A stretch of DNA of 64,000 bases from Nicotiana tabacum (GCF_000715075.1 NC_134096.1:118728698-118792697); one strand, 5' to 3'; positions 12,991 to 25,603 are shown, counted from the stretch's first letter. Numbers and translations are program-made. Notes: generated by a model from the sequence alone, not told the origin.

Positions 12991-13764
12991 TACTTCTCTT
13001 TTTGCTCATAATGATAAGACCAACATGTTTAAGTAAAAATAATTGGATTTTGAAACTTAATGAAAGATATTGGGCAATGGAGAGGTTGGCATATTGGATG
13101 GTCTATACACCTAAGCAATCATTGCTTACACGACCCTTTTTACTTTCCTTTAAGTTCAAGGCCAGATAGCTAAAGGAAAAAAGGAGGAAACGCAAAAAGA
13201 AACAAAGAAAGGTCTGCAAAGTAGGTGTAGTGGCGAGTGTTAGTTGGTTTAAGTATTGACGAAGCGATTGTATTATATGATCAAAAGAGGGGAAAGATTG
13301 CTTAATTGGACTATATTCTATGATGATCAAAATAGAATATATTTAAGAAAGTTGTCAAAAAACAGAAATTTAAAAAATTAGGATGGTGGCCTCAAAGTTT
13401 ATACTAGGATGTCACTCTTAATTATATTGGGTGGCTTTTCGGATTATCTGGTTGACAGTCACCGCGTTTGAGCTTATTATTGGCCCATGTACACCTTCAA
13501 TTTTTTTTTGTGTTTTTGCAAAATAACAAAATTAAATAAATAAAAGAACTTAAGCGGGACGGGTTGAAAATAACAAAAATTCTTGTGTGAAGTGGGGTGT
13601 GGCAGGGCGGGTTGAATTTGCGCGTTTCGCTTAACCTGCACCGGCCCCTTCCCATAGCAATTCCTAGGCCCAATTCATTTTTTGGCACATAGTACATTTT
13701 AGAGCAGAGAATGATGCATGTGGTAACAATAAGCCGGGGTATAGCGCATTGCATGCTTCTCGAG
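12991..13764. other. Upstream flank of the ROP gene
   Basis: No gene is visible. The stretch is AT-rich apart from a GC-rich patch at about 13555-13665 (GGCAGGGCGGGTTGAATTTG) that resembles repeat-derived sequence but has no ends I can define. Distal ROP promoter elements may lie here. Confidence 0.4.
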
Positions 13765-15219
13765 CTGAGGCGGATTTATGTGGAGGGGGTGGGGTACATG
13801 CACCCATACTCTCTCTCTAGGCTATGTATAAACAATATCAATTTTACAATTATCTATATAAATATGTTTGTGATCACCCATGCTCAATTGACTACCTTGG
13901 TGCATTAGTAAGTTGGTGCCCCTGTGTACCCCGAGGTCAAGGGTTTGATCCTTTATCCCTTCACCTTTTTTATATTAAGTTTTTTTTCTTTTAAAAGTTC
14001 CTTTTTGCTAAAAACATGGCTTACATTTTTAGGAGGAATTTGGGTATATACTAATATCAAATCCCTATTCCTAAAAGCAAACTTCACGGTCTAGTCTGTC
14101 TCCCTCTCCTTTTCTGTATTAAGTTTTTTTAAAAGTTTCTTTTGGCTAAAAACATGGCCCACGTTTTTAGGAGAAATTTGGGTATATACTAATATATCAA
14201 ATCCCTAATTCCTAAAAACAAACTTCACATTCAGTCTCCCTCTCAACTCACTCTCTATCGGTTCTAGCATCTGTAAATGGATTCTTCAAGAAGCAACATT
14301 TCTTCTCCACAATAAAATTCTTAGCCTCAGGTATCTAACTACTCTCTCTTTGCTCTGTATTTTAATTCTCTCGCTGCAGCTTTATTGAATAACTTGCTCA
14401 AATCCAAACACAATTAAAGTGTCAAACATACATGTACAAAACTACAAATGCCTAATTTTTGTGCTATAACTTCTTCATCTGTTAACTGACATGCTTTAAT
14501 ATGATTGATTTGAATTTAACAATTTATTTGAATTAAGATAGATTAAATAGAAGTGTGAATATTTAATTTTGTAGGAACGATCCATAAGATTAAAATGGAT
14601 AGATTTCTCACTAAGCCGAAAAATGGTGCATCCATATTCCTAAAATCCCTCTCCTTTTCTGTATTAAGTTTTTTTTTTAAGTTTCTTTTGGCTAAAAACA
14701 TGGCCCACGTTTTTAGGAGGAATTTGGGTATATACTAATATATCAAATCCCTAATTCCTAAAAACAAACTTCACATTCTGTCTCCCTCTCAACTCACTCT
14801 CTATCGGTTCTAGCATCTGTAAATGGATTCTTCAAGAAGCAACATTTCTTCTCCACGACCACGTTCCTGTAAAATTTTTAGCCGTAGGTATCTAACTACT
14901 CTCTCCTTGTTCTGTATTTTAATTCTCTCGCTGCAACTTTATTGAATAACTTGCTCAAATCCAAACACAATTAAGGTGTCAAACATACATGAACAGAACT
15001 ATAAATGCCTAATTTTTGTGCTATAACTTCTTCATCTAATGACTGACATGCTTTAATATGATTGATTTGAATTTAACAATTTATTTGAATTAAGATAGAT
15101 TAAATAGAAGTGTGAATATTTAATTTTGTAGGAACGATTCATAAGATTAAAATAGATAGATTTCTCACCAAGCCGAAAAATGATGTACCCATATTCTTAA
15201 AATCCTGTATACGCCTCTG
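13765..15219. mobile_element. Non-autonomous hAT element with duplicated transposase leader, 1455 bp
   Basis: The ends are CTGAGGCGGATTTATG on the left and CAGAGGCGTATACAGG on the reverse of the right end. The 8-bp flanks are TTCTCGAG (13757-13764) and TTCTCGAA (15220-15227), a near-perfect hAT-type duplication. Inside are two long direct copies and one partial copy of a block that ends in a small exon-like segment starting MDRFLTKPKN. From memory this resembles the N-terminus of hAT-family proteins with TTF-type fingers. No intact transposase is present. Confidence 0.85.
14108..15206. repeat. Direct duplication of about 550 bp inside the hAT element
   Basis: Copy 1 is about 14108-14649 and copy 2 about 14650-15206. 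They are very similar from CCTTTTCTGTATTAAG through the MDRFLTK segment and the phrase CCATATTC. A third, shorter copy of the first 130 bases lies at about 13962-14092. Each full copy has a spliced-gene look: a pyrimidine-rich leader, then TTTTGTAG as a possible acceptor before GGAACGAT, then the ATG. Confidence 0.9.
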
Positions 15220-15227
15220 TTCTCGAA

Positions 15228-15541
15228 CTATATTGAACTGGCAGTATATTTTTTTATAAGCGTAATGCTGATTTTAGATAATGATTGTCAACAAATTAAT
15301 AATGCAACTTATGATCACCCGGCATTGTCAATAGTTTACTAAGAATTGAGCATATTAAAAAAAAAAGATTTATACTCATAGGACAGATATAAGGAAATTC
15401 TTGAACACAAAATAAAGAATCTACACATAAGATCCCCTGTTACGAGAACTGGCCCTTTCTTCTAGACCAACCAATAGAAGAGGGTGCGGGTCAATTTCAC
15501 ATCTTTGTGCCTTTTAATTACTCGTAACACACATCCATACA
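15228..15541. other. Short unassigned interval between hAT element and Helitron
   Basis: This is AT-rich sequence of about 310 bases. I see no reading frame, RNA gene or repeat end in it. Confidence 0.4.
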
Positions 15542-18145
15542 TCTATATATAAAAATAAAACTGAAAATTGGCCAGCTGATGTGGCATCCCTATACGGTCG
15601 CTTTCATATTTATCTTTTTTCTGATTTTTTGAGATTTTCCTCTAATTTTAATACCCAAAAATCAATTACTACCTAAAACTAATAATGAAATAGATGAGAC
15701 TTATGGATGAGAAGATTTCAGTTATGGAATATAAAGAGAGAATAATTAATTGTGACAATTAACCAGTGTTTTAAAAGGCGTGGGCGTAAGGCGAGACGTT
15801 TTACATATGCCTCAGCGAGGCGTAAGCCCCGAGGCACGGGACGTAAGTCCCATAGATATTTAATTTTTAGTATTTTATAAAATAATGACAGTAAATATTT
15901 ATAAACAGGTAAAATTGCATAAAAATTTAAGAAAACTATATATATTTAATATGTATAAACATGTAAAATTGCATAAAAATTGAAGAAAAATATATATATA
16001 TGTGTGCTCCATCCCCACAAAAAACTAATCAAAATAATCTATTATACGTTACTTACAAGCACAAGTAATTTGAGTCTAAAATAATAAAGTTTCCTATATG
16101 GAGGAACAAAAAGGATGATTAACCTGCAATTTGAACTTTGAATTTGCTGCTATAAAGAAAAATATAGCTCTCTTTGTATTTGTAAAAAAAAAAATATTCG
16201 TTGCTTTTGGGAGATATTAGCAAACTAGCAGACAAGATAAAAAATTGGGAAAGACCATGAATCAGGGCTTCAATCAATAAAAAAGGTCTTGACTTTTAAA
16301 TTTAATACGTTTGAGTTCCTTTTATAAACCTTTTGAGTAATTACCAAACTGACTTTTGAGAATTTGGGTATTATATGAAGGACTTATTAAACAAATTTTA
16401 TTTTAATTTGAAAAAGTTTCTGGGGCTTACTCCTCACTAAAACAAAACGCGCCCCGAACGCCCGGGCATACCCCCGAACGCTCGGGCATACGCCCCAAAT
16501 TGCTGGGCGTATGCCTCTTGAGACTTTCGCCCCACACCATCGCCCCGAGATGTTTTTGGTACGCCTCGCCCCGAAAACGCCTTTTAAATTAGTGCAATTA
16601 ACAATATAATATCATATCAGTCGCCTTACCGATTCGTATTTATTTATTATTTATTGTGCAAATAAAGAAAGTAATGAAGAATTGTATTAATGGTAGTGAA
16701 AAGTGATAAGAGAACAGTGAGGAATCATAATATAAAAGGTAATCACTTTGCTATTGGCTCATATAAACCCCTTTACTTTGCTTCCTCCAATAATCCGAAG
16801 CATATGCAAACTAGGCCATTAAAGGTACTTATCTTTTCTTTCTTTTTTATTTTCCTTATTCATCTAAATTATTGTTTACCTAATTTTTAGAAGCCCTAAT
16901 GTCTCTAGTTATAACATTCAACTTTTTCCCTTTTATAATTATTTATTTACTTCTTTTAACTTCCATTTGTTAAAAGAAATAAATGTAGCGAAGACTCTCC
17001 ATCATCAAAATCTCAATTTCTAAATATCTTCTGGGGAGAAAATGCAACCGAAGCTGCAAAGGAGAGTATGTAAGACAATGTTAGATCCTCTAGCTTATCA
17101 TTTTCGACAAATATTTCTAAGGATTGAATATCTAACATCATTAGGTTCTGTGCTCCTGATTGTTGTTAAAGATCGATATCATTTTCTATCAATAATGTTT
17201 ATTAGTCATATGTAATATTTAAAAAATATATTGCTTCAAATGTACGGAGTTTGTGTTTCTCAAGCTGAAGGCAAAAACATTGACGGACGCAAATAAGACA
17301 ACCACAAGATAGAAAGTCACGGCCAATTAGAACTTCTCCATAAATTATTCCACATATGCAATGCACCAGAAATTCAAAGGACCATTTAGGAGGAGAAATG
17401 GTTAACATTGTATGCAAACATATGGACTTGTATATGTGAATATTTTTAATGTATTTATCATGATGATCAATTTTGATACCCGCTTGATATACTTTTTCTA
17501 TGGCATGTTATGGATATTTGACTTGTATGTAAATTCAAACAAAGACTTGAATAGATAATTTTTTGGGGTTTATTATGATAAATTTACTTGATACTTATTT
17601 AGTAGTATTAATTTGCCTTTAGCATGGTATGGATTCTAGATTTGAATGATATATACACAGAAAGAGGAGTCTTAATTAAAGATGATTTTACTTTGAAATA
17701 TGGGAATTTAAAATGATAATATTTTTCTTTATTCGTTTTTTCTTTTGTTGTGTTTTTGTCATGATGGTGATTTGCATGATATTTTTTCTTGACATTTTAT
17801 AGAAACTAAATTTTGGCACTTTATGGATCCTGAAAGTTTATTTTATGTGTGTTACTAATAGGCATTAAAATCAGTAAATGAGATAGTAGAAACTTATCCT
17901 TAAGCAAACTGTCTTCCGATTTTATCAGTTCCAGTACTAATATTGTCTTGCTTCATCAGCCTTTAAAAGGCCTATGTCAAGGCACAACAATACTACTGAC
18001 TGAAAAAGAGCGTATCACTACTGTATTACATAGCTTTTTAAAGAAGATTTCATATAATAATTTAAATGAGTTATTATATCAATATGCTTCAATTTTTTTT
18101 TATTTTCATTACTAACCGCACGCGAAGCGCGGACCATTACACTAG
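15542..18145 (+). mobile_element. Helitron, non-autonomous, 2604 bp
   Basis: It starts TCTATATATAAAAATAAAAC directly after an A and ends in a short hairpin (GCACGCGAAGCGCGGACC), a few bases, then CTAG directly before a T. TC at the start, a GC-rich hairpin about 10-20 bases from a CTRR end, no target duplication and an A/T insertion site are the defining marks of plant Helitrons. No Rep/helicase is encoded. Positions 16600-18100 are AT-rich filler in which I recognise no captured gene. Confidence 0.88.
15764..16594. mobile_element. hAT MITE nested in the Helitron, 831 bp
   Basis: The ends are CAGTGTTTTAAAAGGCG and, on the reverse of the right end, CACTAATTTAAAAGGCG. They are flanked by identical 8-bp CAATTAAC repeats (15756-15763 and 16595-16602). 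The subterminal regions are GC-rich and complementary (GGCGTAAGGCGAG against CGCCTCGCCCC), so the element could fold back on itself. The centre is AT-rich and noncoding. It inserted after the Helitron. Confidence 0.88.
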
Positions 18146-18237
18146 TTGAAGTATAAATTATTGTATGTTGATAACATAATTACAAATCTCAATTTTGAAA
18201 ATATAGCATCCTACTTGGTTTTAATACTTAGAACATC

Positions 18238-18869
18238 TGTGTTTACCCTTAAAATCGGATAACAATTGAATTTGTGAGTGATTTTAAGGATACGCGCATT
18301 AACTTGATACAAAGTGATAATTTAGATTGCAATTGAAATAAATAATGATAAAGTAAATGCAAACCACACGAATTGAACAATTTCAGCCTTGGAAGGTTAG
18401 CCACCCTCGAGCCGAATGCACTTCGATCGATGTCAAGACACAGAAGAATAAGAGCTTAAAAAGAATAATAATAATGTATTGCTTTGGAATGCGTATTACA
18501 ATGTATTACATGAACTATTAGTCCCCCTTTATATAGTGGAGGAATCCTACTTTAAGTACAATTCTATAAAAGGTAAAAAATCTCTTAATTTGTCGATTGC
18601 CAGTTCCTCATTGATACATGCCGATATTTCCGCCGTAATATTCGACCGGGTCACGAATATTTCGGTCTTCTGTCATGCTAAGAATGTTTCTTCAAATTCG
18701 TTTGGGGCTGGGATCGATTCCGAGATCACGACCTCGATACTCTCGAAGGCAGGCGCTCCAACCCCGGGTTCTAGCCCGGTGGGACTTGGGGTCGATGTTC
18801 AGTCCTTTATTGCCATATTTCGAACTTGACCTACCATGTCGCATTCGAGCTCGATTTTGATCGTATACA
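18238..18869 (-). repeat. 3' LTR of Tat2
   Basis: In plus orientation it reads TGTGTTTACCC to CGTATACA and matches the reversed Tat1 LTR. Next to it, GATAGTCCCCTCATTTTTT is the complement of a purine tract and fits a polypurine tract. Confidence 0.85.
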
Positions 18870-19257
18870 GATAGTCCCCTCATTTTTTGGAGAGTAGACG
18901 ACGAGAGACGACATAAGCCCCAGATAATTACTTCGATATCCCGTGACAGAAATGACAAAATAAACAAAATGTCTCGTCAGTCAAGTCTTAATGGAATTAA
19001 ATGCATGTCGGCCACCGGTCGGCCATTACTGGAAGTGAACCGCCACTGAAGAACTATAAATACACCCTCATTTGTTCATTCAAACTTCACATCCAAACCT
19101 TTTGTCCTCGTACTTTGAAATTTCAACACTCTCTAGCAGTTATACTTTGGTTATTTTGAGATCCTTTGCAAGAACCCTTGTTCATTTCCATCTCAAGCCA
19201 TCAAGTGTGCTCCTTTAACTTCCTCTTTTCCCTCACTTTTCCTACATTTTCAAAGAA

Positions 19258-21970
19258 ATAGTGAAGACTTCAAAAAACTGTACCCTAAAAAAAAACTCCA
19301 TCTACCTCGCGGCCGACTACCGAGGAGACCGTTTCGCGTACTGCTGTCGAGGAACCAGTACCGGAACCCCCCATTGAAAATGTTTGTCCCGGGAGGATTC
19401 AAGGTTGAAAAACCTTCCCCCGTACAAAGCCGGTGTGAGGAAGTCTCGAGATATGTATGCTCGATCACTGAAGAGGTCGTCCCTACGGTAAAAAAAGATT
19501 GCAATTGGGTTGACAAACACGTGGTGGTTAACGGACCCAATGAAGACATCACTACCCACGTCGAGGTATACTTAAGTGTTTACAGTGGGCCTATTAGATT
19601 CGGTGATCATCGACTTCTGCAAAAGATACGAGTTATGCCTTGGTCAAATTCACCCTTCATTCTGGAGGATCGTGATCCTTCTTCGGTTCTTTGTGAGCAA
19701 GATCGAGGGATGATCGTTCACCGTTGACCACCTCATGCATCTATACAGTCCCCGAATCTTTCAGGGGGAACTGATCAAGCTTGCGCGTCGGGCTAGTAAA
19801 GCCCCATTCTCGAGTATCAATGAAGATCGGGATCGAGACTGGCTAGGCTATTTTGTCCGAGTGAGGACCTCGGACTTGATCCGAGTCAATCGCATGCCAT
19901 TCCCCGAGAAGTGAAATATATCACGTAAGTGAAATTTATCTAACAAAATTTTATTTCACTCTTTTTTCCTTGCTTCTTATCGGTGCTTTGTGGTCGTGCA
20001 GCTGCCGCTCGGGGTCCTGAATGCAGTCCCTCGACTCAAGGAGTGGGTCGAGGGTATCGTGCTACAAAGGCCATATTTCGAGCGCTCATGGCGTGAACTT
20101 TCGAAGGGCCGGTGGGAGGCCCGTTCCCACGGTGAGATTTCTTTCCCGAGTAAGTAATATTTGGGTTCCTCTCGTGTCATTAAGTTCTTACTTGTTTCAT
20201 TTCCTTTTGCAGGTTTACCCAAGGACGTCACATTGAGGCCTCCATATGGTGGTGAGGACTTACATACCGAGTCCCCTGCTCGGAGATAGGCCGAAGAGAA
20301 GAAAAGGAAGAGGGCTCCTAGCTCGGAGAAGAAGAAAATAAAAAGAAGGCTAGTGCGCAAGTCTAAAGAAAGCACCAGCGCTCGAGCACCATCTTCAGAT
20401 TCACTCTATCAGTTGAGGGATGAATACGAAGAAGAATATGAAGCCTTCAATCTGATGGCCCGTATGTCGTCGCGACTCGAAGGGCAAGGGGCCTCCGAAC
20501 CGGAGAGAGGCGAGACTAATCTACCTCAAGTTAGGGAGGCCGACGAGGAGGCCGTAGCCGAAGCTTCCCGGGATGTGGGCGATGCCCCTAAGGAAGCACA
20601 TGGTGTGATATACATCTCCAAGTTTCCCTCGTTCATTGATTCCATGTATAATGAGGCTTAAACGGTGAAGGAACGTCCCAACGAGTAGGCCCACGGAGCG
20701 GACGACCCCTTCTGCGGCTTTTTTGATGGCGTAGATTGTACCGCCACGGAGGACGTCACCAAATTGGGTGACTTGGAGGTGACGAAGAAAAGTCCATCTT
20801 CGGGAACAAACGGGCCTTCCTCAATCCCGAAACTAATCAACCGGTTCCCAGCTCCGAGTGTGGGTCCTGACCGGAAGCGGTCGATTGTCATCTCTATTCC
20901 GGAGGATGCCCAGGTCCTCTCTGCTCCCGTAGGGGTGGCCAGTTACCTTTGGTGTCTGGTGACCGAGGAAGACCAAGCCAAGATGAACGAGATGGACGCT
21001 CCCTGCCTGTTCAACGAAGCACAACAGACGCTAAACCGGATAACTTCAGATACCTCTTGATGACTTTTAATTTGTACTTAGAATAATTTATAGATAATCC
21101 TAACATTTTTCTTTGTGTCTGTAGGCCTCGGTGCTTCATCATGAGACTTTTCTCCGATATCGGGACGAGCTAAACCAGCTTAAGGCCGAGGTCGGAGGGC
21201 TCACTGAGAAGAGATATATTTACAAACTTCTCAGCGAGCAGTGTGAAGGGGAGGCTAAGAGCCTCCGAGCTGAGCTGGAGGTGGCTCGGAAGGAGAATGT
21301 CGACCTGGTCGAGCAGGTAAAAATATTTGAGGTTAGTGACGACGAGCTAGACTCGGTGACTAATTGTCGGAATCCGTAGGTCCAACAGAAAATCGACCGG
21401 ATCGCTCAACTTCGAGCTGAGATGGATGTTGTCAAGGCCGAGACCGATGAATGGAGAGGCAGGATGGACTGTATGGCCTCTAAAAAAGAGACTGCTCGAG
21501 TGCAACTGACTTTGGCTGAGACCCAGCTTCAAGCAGCAAAGGAAAAGGCCAAGGTGCAGGCCAAAAAGGTTTAGGAGCTCCAGTCTCAGCTAAGTGAGGC
21601 TGTCTCTGAACGAGAAAATCTTGCCAAGGAGCTCGAAATGGCCAAGTCGGTGGTCTTGGTGGTTAAAGCCGATGCCGACGAGATGGTGACCCAATATAAG
21701 GCCGATGCCGAGACGGCCCTAGATCAAACGAAGGATATCATCGAGAATGCGAAGCGGCAATCCCGTAAGGAGGCCCTCGAGGAGATTCATGCTCGGGGTT
21801 TCGACTTGTTGGCCGAAATCAAGAGTGCTAAGGGGATCGAAGCCGAGGCCAAGAAATTGGCTTATCCCGAGAATAAAGAAGGCTCTAAGGGTTCGAGCGG
21901 ATCCGAGGGTGGAGGAGACTCCGAAGAACCTGGCGATGAGGCAGGCTCCGGTGAAGACCAGGTCGTTTAG
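19258..21970 (+). pseudogene. Antisense intron-containing gene of Tat2
   Basis: This is the same gene as the one at 6595-9213 and is antisense to its host element. The start codon is lost (ATA at 19258 where Tat1 has ATG). Inferred exons are 19258-19924, 20002-20131, 20213 to about 21048, and 21126-21970. Introns 1 and 2 keep GT-AG ends. The donor of intron 3 is mutated from GTAACT to ATAACT. Exon 1 retains CNWVDKHVVV and the PF04195-like tract, with frameshifts near 19585 and 19720. Exon 4 is a coiled coil of about 280 residues (LRAELEVARKENVDLVEQV, AKELEMAKS, IIENAKRQSRKEALEEI) with a few stops. It ends in a Ser/Gly/Glu-rich acidic tail (SGEDQVV). The protein cannot be made whole from this copy. 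Confidence 0.75.
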
Positions 21971-22249
21971 GTGCCTTGTATATTTTTTCTTTATTTTTTT
22001 TGTATTTTTGTACTTTTGTACTTTTTTGTCAAGGCCGTTTGGCCTTTTTAAAGACTATGTGTATATATAATACAAGGCTTCCTTTTCCCTTCGATAATTT
22101 CTGAGTTTGTTTTCCTTTGATTTATTCTTTATGTTTGCAAAGATCGAATGCCTTAGCATGAAATAGTTAGGAAATGTTCGGAAGTTCGAACAGGCCTTGC
22201 CTTCGACATTATTTTGTTTAAGGCATCGTGGGGGTTCGGTATGACCATA
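21971..22249 (-). other. Tat2 noncoding tail, left part
   Basis: No gene is present. It includes a T-rich stretch after the antisense stop codon with AAGGCCGTTTGGCCTTTT, a small palindrome that could form a 3'-end hairpin for the antisense transcript. It is collinear with Tat1 6300-6594 reversed and is cut by element A at 22250. Confidence 0.6.
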
Positions 22250-23289
22250 TGTGATGATCCAATATGTCATCTTTAATTTTAAATATTCATTTCTATATTT
22301 TGAGACCTCAAAAAGCACTATTCAACATTCCTCGACTTGCATGCGCAGTCCATAATTTTTTCCGAAAAGTTTTTGTATGAAAAATTGATTAAATTGTGAA
22401 ATAGAGCTTTAAAACTCAACTGAGTTGACTTCAGTCAACATTTTGAGCCAACAGACCCGGATCCGTATTTTGACAGATCCAGATGGCATGTATCGTGATT
22501 TGGGACTTGGGCGTATGCCCAGAATCGAATTCGAAGGTCCCTAGCTCAAATTATCGGCATTTAACGGAAACTAGAAGTTTAAAGGTTTAAGAATTCCTAA
22601 ATTTGGTCATAATTGATTTTTTTTTATACCGGGCCCCGATTTAGATTTAGAGAGTTTGATCAGCTTTGTAACAATATTTATGACTTATGTACAAAATTTC
22701 AAGTTATTCCGAGGTATGTAGGCACGTTTTCCGTTAGGTTTTGAAAAAAATAAAAGGTTTGATTTTATAAAGCTTGAATTTCTAAAGTTTGACCAGAGAT
22801 TTGGCTTTTGAGTAAACGACCCCGGAATGGAATTTTGATGATTCCAATAGTTTCGTAAGGTAATTTCGGAATTAGGCGCATGTTCGAATTTGGATTTGGA
22901 AGTCCGTAGGACAATTCGACGCATTTTGGCGAAAGTTGAAAAATAGAAGATTTTTGGAAAGTTTGACCGGGAGTTGACTTTATTGATATCGGGGTCGGAA
23001 TTCAATTTTGGAAATTGAAACAACTTCATTATGTCATTTATGACTTGCATGCAAAATTTGAGTTCATTCCGAATTGATTTGGCATGTTTCGGCGCGAGTT
23101 ATAGAATTGAAAATTTCATAAACTCAGAAGTCCGAATCGACGCGCGATTTGTAGTTTCGTCGTTGTTATGTGTGATTTGACACCTAGAGTAGGTCCATAA
23201 TATGTTTTAAGACTTGTTGATGTGTTCGGACGGGTCCCGAGGGGCTCAGGTGAGTTTCGGATTGGTTTCGGACCATGTTTAGGTCATTT

Positions 23290-23880
23290 TAACTGCTGGT
23301 TTTTGACAGCAGTGTGCGAAATTTCTGATGCGTAGAGCTGACTTTGAAAGCTTATATCTCGCAATCTATAGAAAATCTGGAAATCATCAAAACATAAAAG
23401 TTGTAGCTCTTTGATTCTAGTTTTTATAAAGGTAAACCATTCATCATTTGAACATTTGTACTGAAAGTTATGATTGATTGACTGAAGGATGATAATGCAG
23501 TTTTTGTTTACCTGGCAGTGTGCATCACCAGAAATTTTTGATGCACATGGCTGATTTTGGAAGCTTATATCTCACAATCTATAAGGAATCTGTAAATTAA
23601 CAAAAATAGAAGTTGTAGCCCTTTTATTCTAGTTTACAGAAAGATAAACCATTCATCATTTGGACATTTGTACAGAAAGTTATGATCGATTGACTGAAGG
23701 CTGGTACCATAATTTTTGGCTTGAAAATTTTGAGACAAGTCACATCTCACAGATGCGACTTGCTTGGACAGAATATATCTGTCCGGAGTCCGGCATTTTT
23801 GTTTATTTTTAGAGTTTTAGACCTCGATTTTGGGCTATTTCAGAGGCATTTTTCACGAGTTTGAGTTGGGTAAGTAGTCT
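23290..23880 (+). promoter_or_regulatory. Promoter module and first splice donor of element A LTR
   Basis: Two 213-bp repeats share GAAGCTTATATCTCGCAATC-type sequence (offset between 23351 and 23564) and end about 50 bases before AATATATC (23772). A TTGG|GTAAGT donor follows 98 bases after this box. Elements C and D show the same order and spacing. Promoter function is inferred from layout. Confidence 0.55.
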
Positions 23881-24744
23881 TTATTCGAAATTAGTTATAT
23901 TTCATGATTCCATACTAATTTACATCATGAATCCGTGAATTTATGGAAGAAAAATCAGATTTTTATAAAATCTTCCAAAAATAAAAATTTAAGATTTGAA
24001 AGCCAATCTAATGTCGGAATTTGTTAATTTTTGTATGGTTGAACTCGTATCGGAACGGATGTTCGGATTTCGTGAGTTTTTCCGGGATTCGAGATGTGGG
24101 TCCCATTGTTGATTTTTGAAATGAATTTTAAATTTTAATCCGGAAAATTAGTAATTTCATATGAAATTAATTTTTACGATTCGTGTTGAGAATATTGAAT
24201 TGTTTGTGGCTAGATTTGAAGCTTTCGGACATCAATTCGCGAGGCAAAGGTTTATTGAAATCTTGAATTTGGTTGCGAAACGAGGTAAGTGTCATGGTTA
24301 ACCTTGACTTGAGGGAATAGAACCCTTGAATTATTGTTACGTGAATTTCATGTGTAACGGCGTATATGCGAGGTGACGAGTGCCTATACGTCGTCAAATT
24401 GATTGTTTGCACATTTATCTGGAAATCATAAATTATTTTAAATCATGAATTAATTATTATATTAAATATTTCTCTCATATTCCTTTCTCAATATTATGCC
24501 TTGAATCCATGCTATATTTGCTACATGTTTATTAGATTTATGTGACTTAATTGTTACTTGACATTTAGCATACTAAATATTATATTGCCTATTTCCTCCT
24601 TAAATTCCACAATTAATTGCTACTTGCCATCACTTGTTTCTAAATAAATCATAATTATAATATGCTTGTTCTCTTACAATTTCATATTAATTATTATATT
24701 TATTGGAATAATTTCTTTTATAAGAATTGGTAAATTATATTATT

Positions 24745-24970
24745 GAGGAACGGGTTGCACGCCGCAACAGAATTGATTGAAAGTGAATATATTGGAGGAG
24801 CGGGTTGCACTCCGCAACAGAATTGATTGAAAAGATATATTGAGGATCGGGTTGCACGCCACAACGGAATTAAATGAAAATAAATATATTATGGGATCGG
24901 GTTGCACGCAGCAACGGAATTAAATATGAATATATTGTGGGATCGGGTTGCACGCTGCAACGGAAAGTGA
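24745..24970. repeat. Tandem array in element A 5' LTR
   Basis: There are five copies of a 40-50 bp unit centred on CGGGTTGCACGCCGCAAC, a short imperfect palindrome (GTTGC...GCAAC), separated by AT-rich sequence such as GAATATATTG. The 3' LTR has six copies at about 35150-35425. Confidence 0.9.
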
Positions 24971-25603
24971 TTTAAGTAATAATTGGTTATGACTGCCGAG
25001 TTGGCTTGATTGTTGATATGATTTATCGGTTTAATTTCTATTCATGTTCTCCTATATTGTTGTTATTATTATTGCGTACAAGTTAACATAAGTGGCCTGC
25101 CTTAGCCTCGTCACTACTTCATCGAGGTTAGGCTCAGCACTAACTGGGTACATGGGGTCGGTTGTACTCATACTACACTCTGCACTTCTTGCGCAGATAC
25201 ATGAGTTGGTCCTAGCGGTGTACAATAGATTTACTAAGATTAAGCTATCCACAGGAGATTTGAGGTATTGCTGCACAACGTTCGCACCTCTGAAGTCCCC
25301 ATCTACTTTATTTTAGCTGTGTATTTCTGTCAGACAACTTTATTTTTATTCAGACCCTTATTTGTATTATTCTAGTAGCTAGTGTACTTGTGATACCAGT
25401 TCTGGGATGACATTTAGATATTGCTATTATTATGGTTTACTCACTTTATTTCATATTTTATTCCAGTTATTAGTTTCTTTATTATTAATTAAATTAAATT
25501 TTTTTAAAAATGGTTAAAATTATTCTAACGTTGGCTTGCCTAGCAAGTGAAATGTTAGGCGCCATCATAGTCCCAAACATAGAATTTTCGGGTCGTGACA
25601 AGT

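Larger units (their letters stand above)
22250..25600 (+). repeat. 5' LTR of element A
   Basis: The LTR is 3351 bp. It holds a direct duplication of about 213 bp (about 23290-23720), a TATA-like box (23772-23779), two GTAAGT splice-donor matches (GT at 23870 and 24285) and a tandem array at 24745-24970. The same parts recur in the 3' LTR, so they predate insertion. Confidence 0.9.

Noticed and set aside
13497..13908. Short open frames on both strands upstream of the ROP gene
   Set aside because: They cross the boundary of the hAT element at 13765, have no motif, and their composition is noncoding.
18479..18860. 116-codon open frame on the plus strand
   Set aside because: It lies within the Tat2 3' LTR, and the reversed Tat1 LTR does not preserve the frame.
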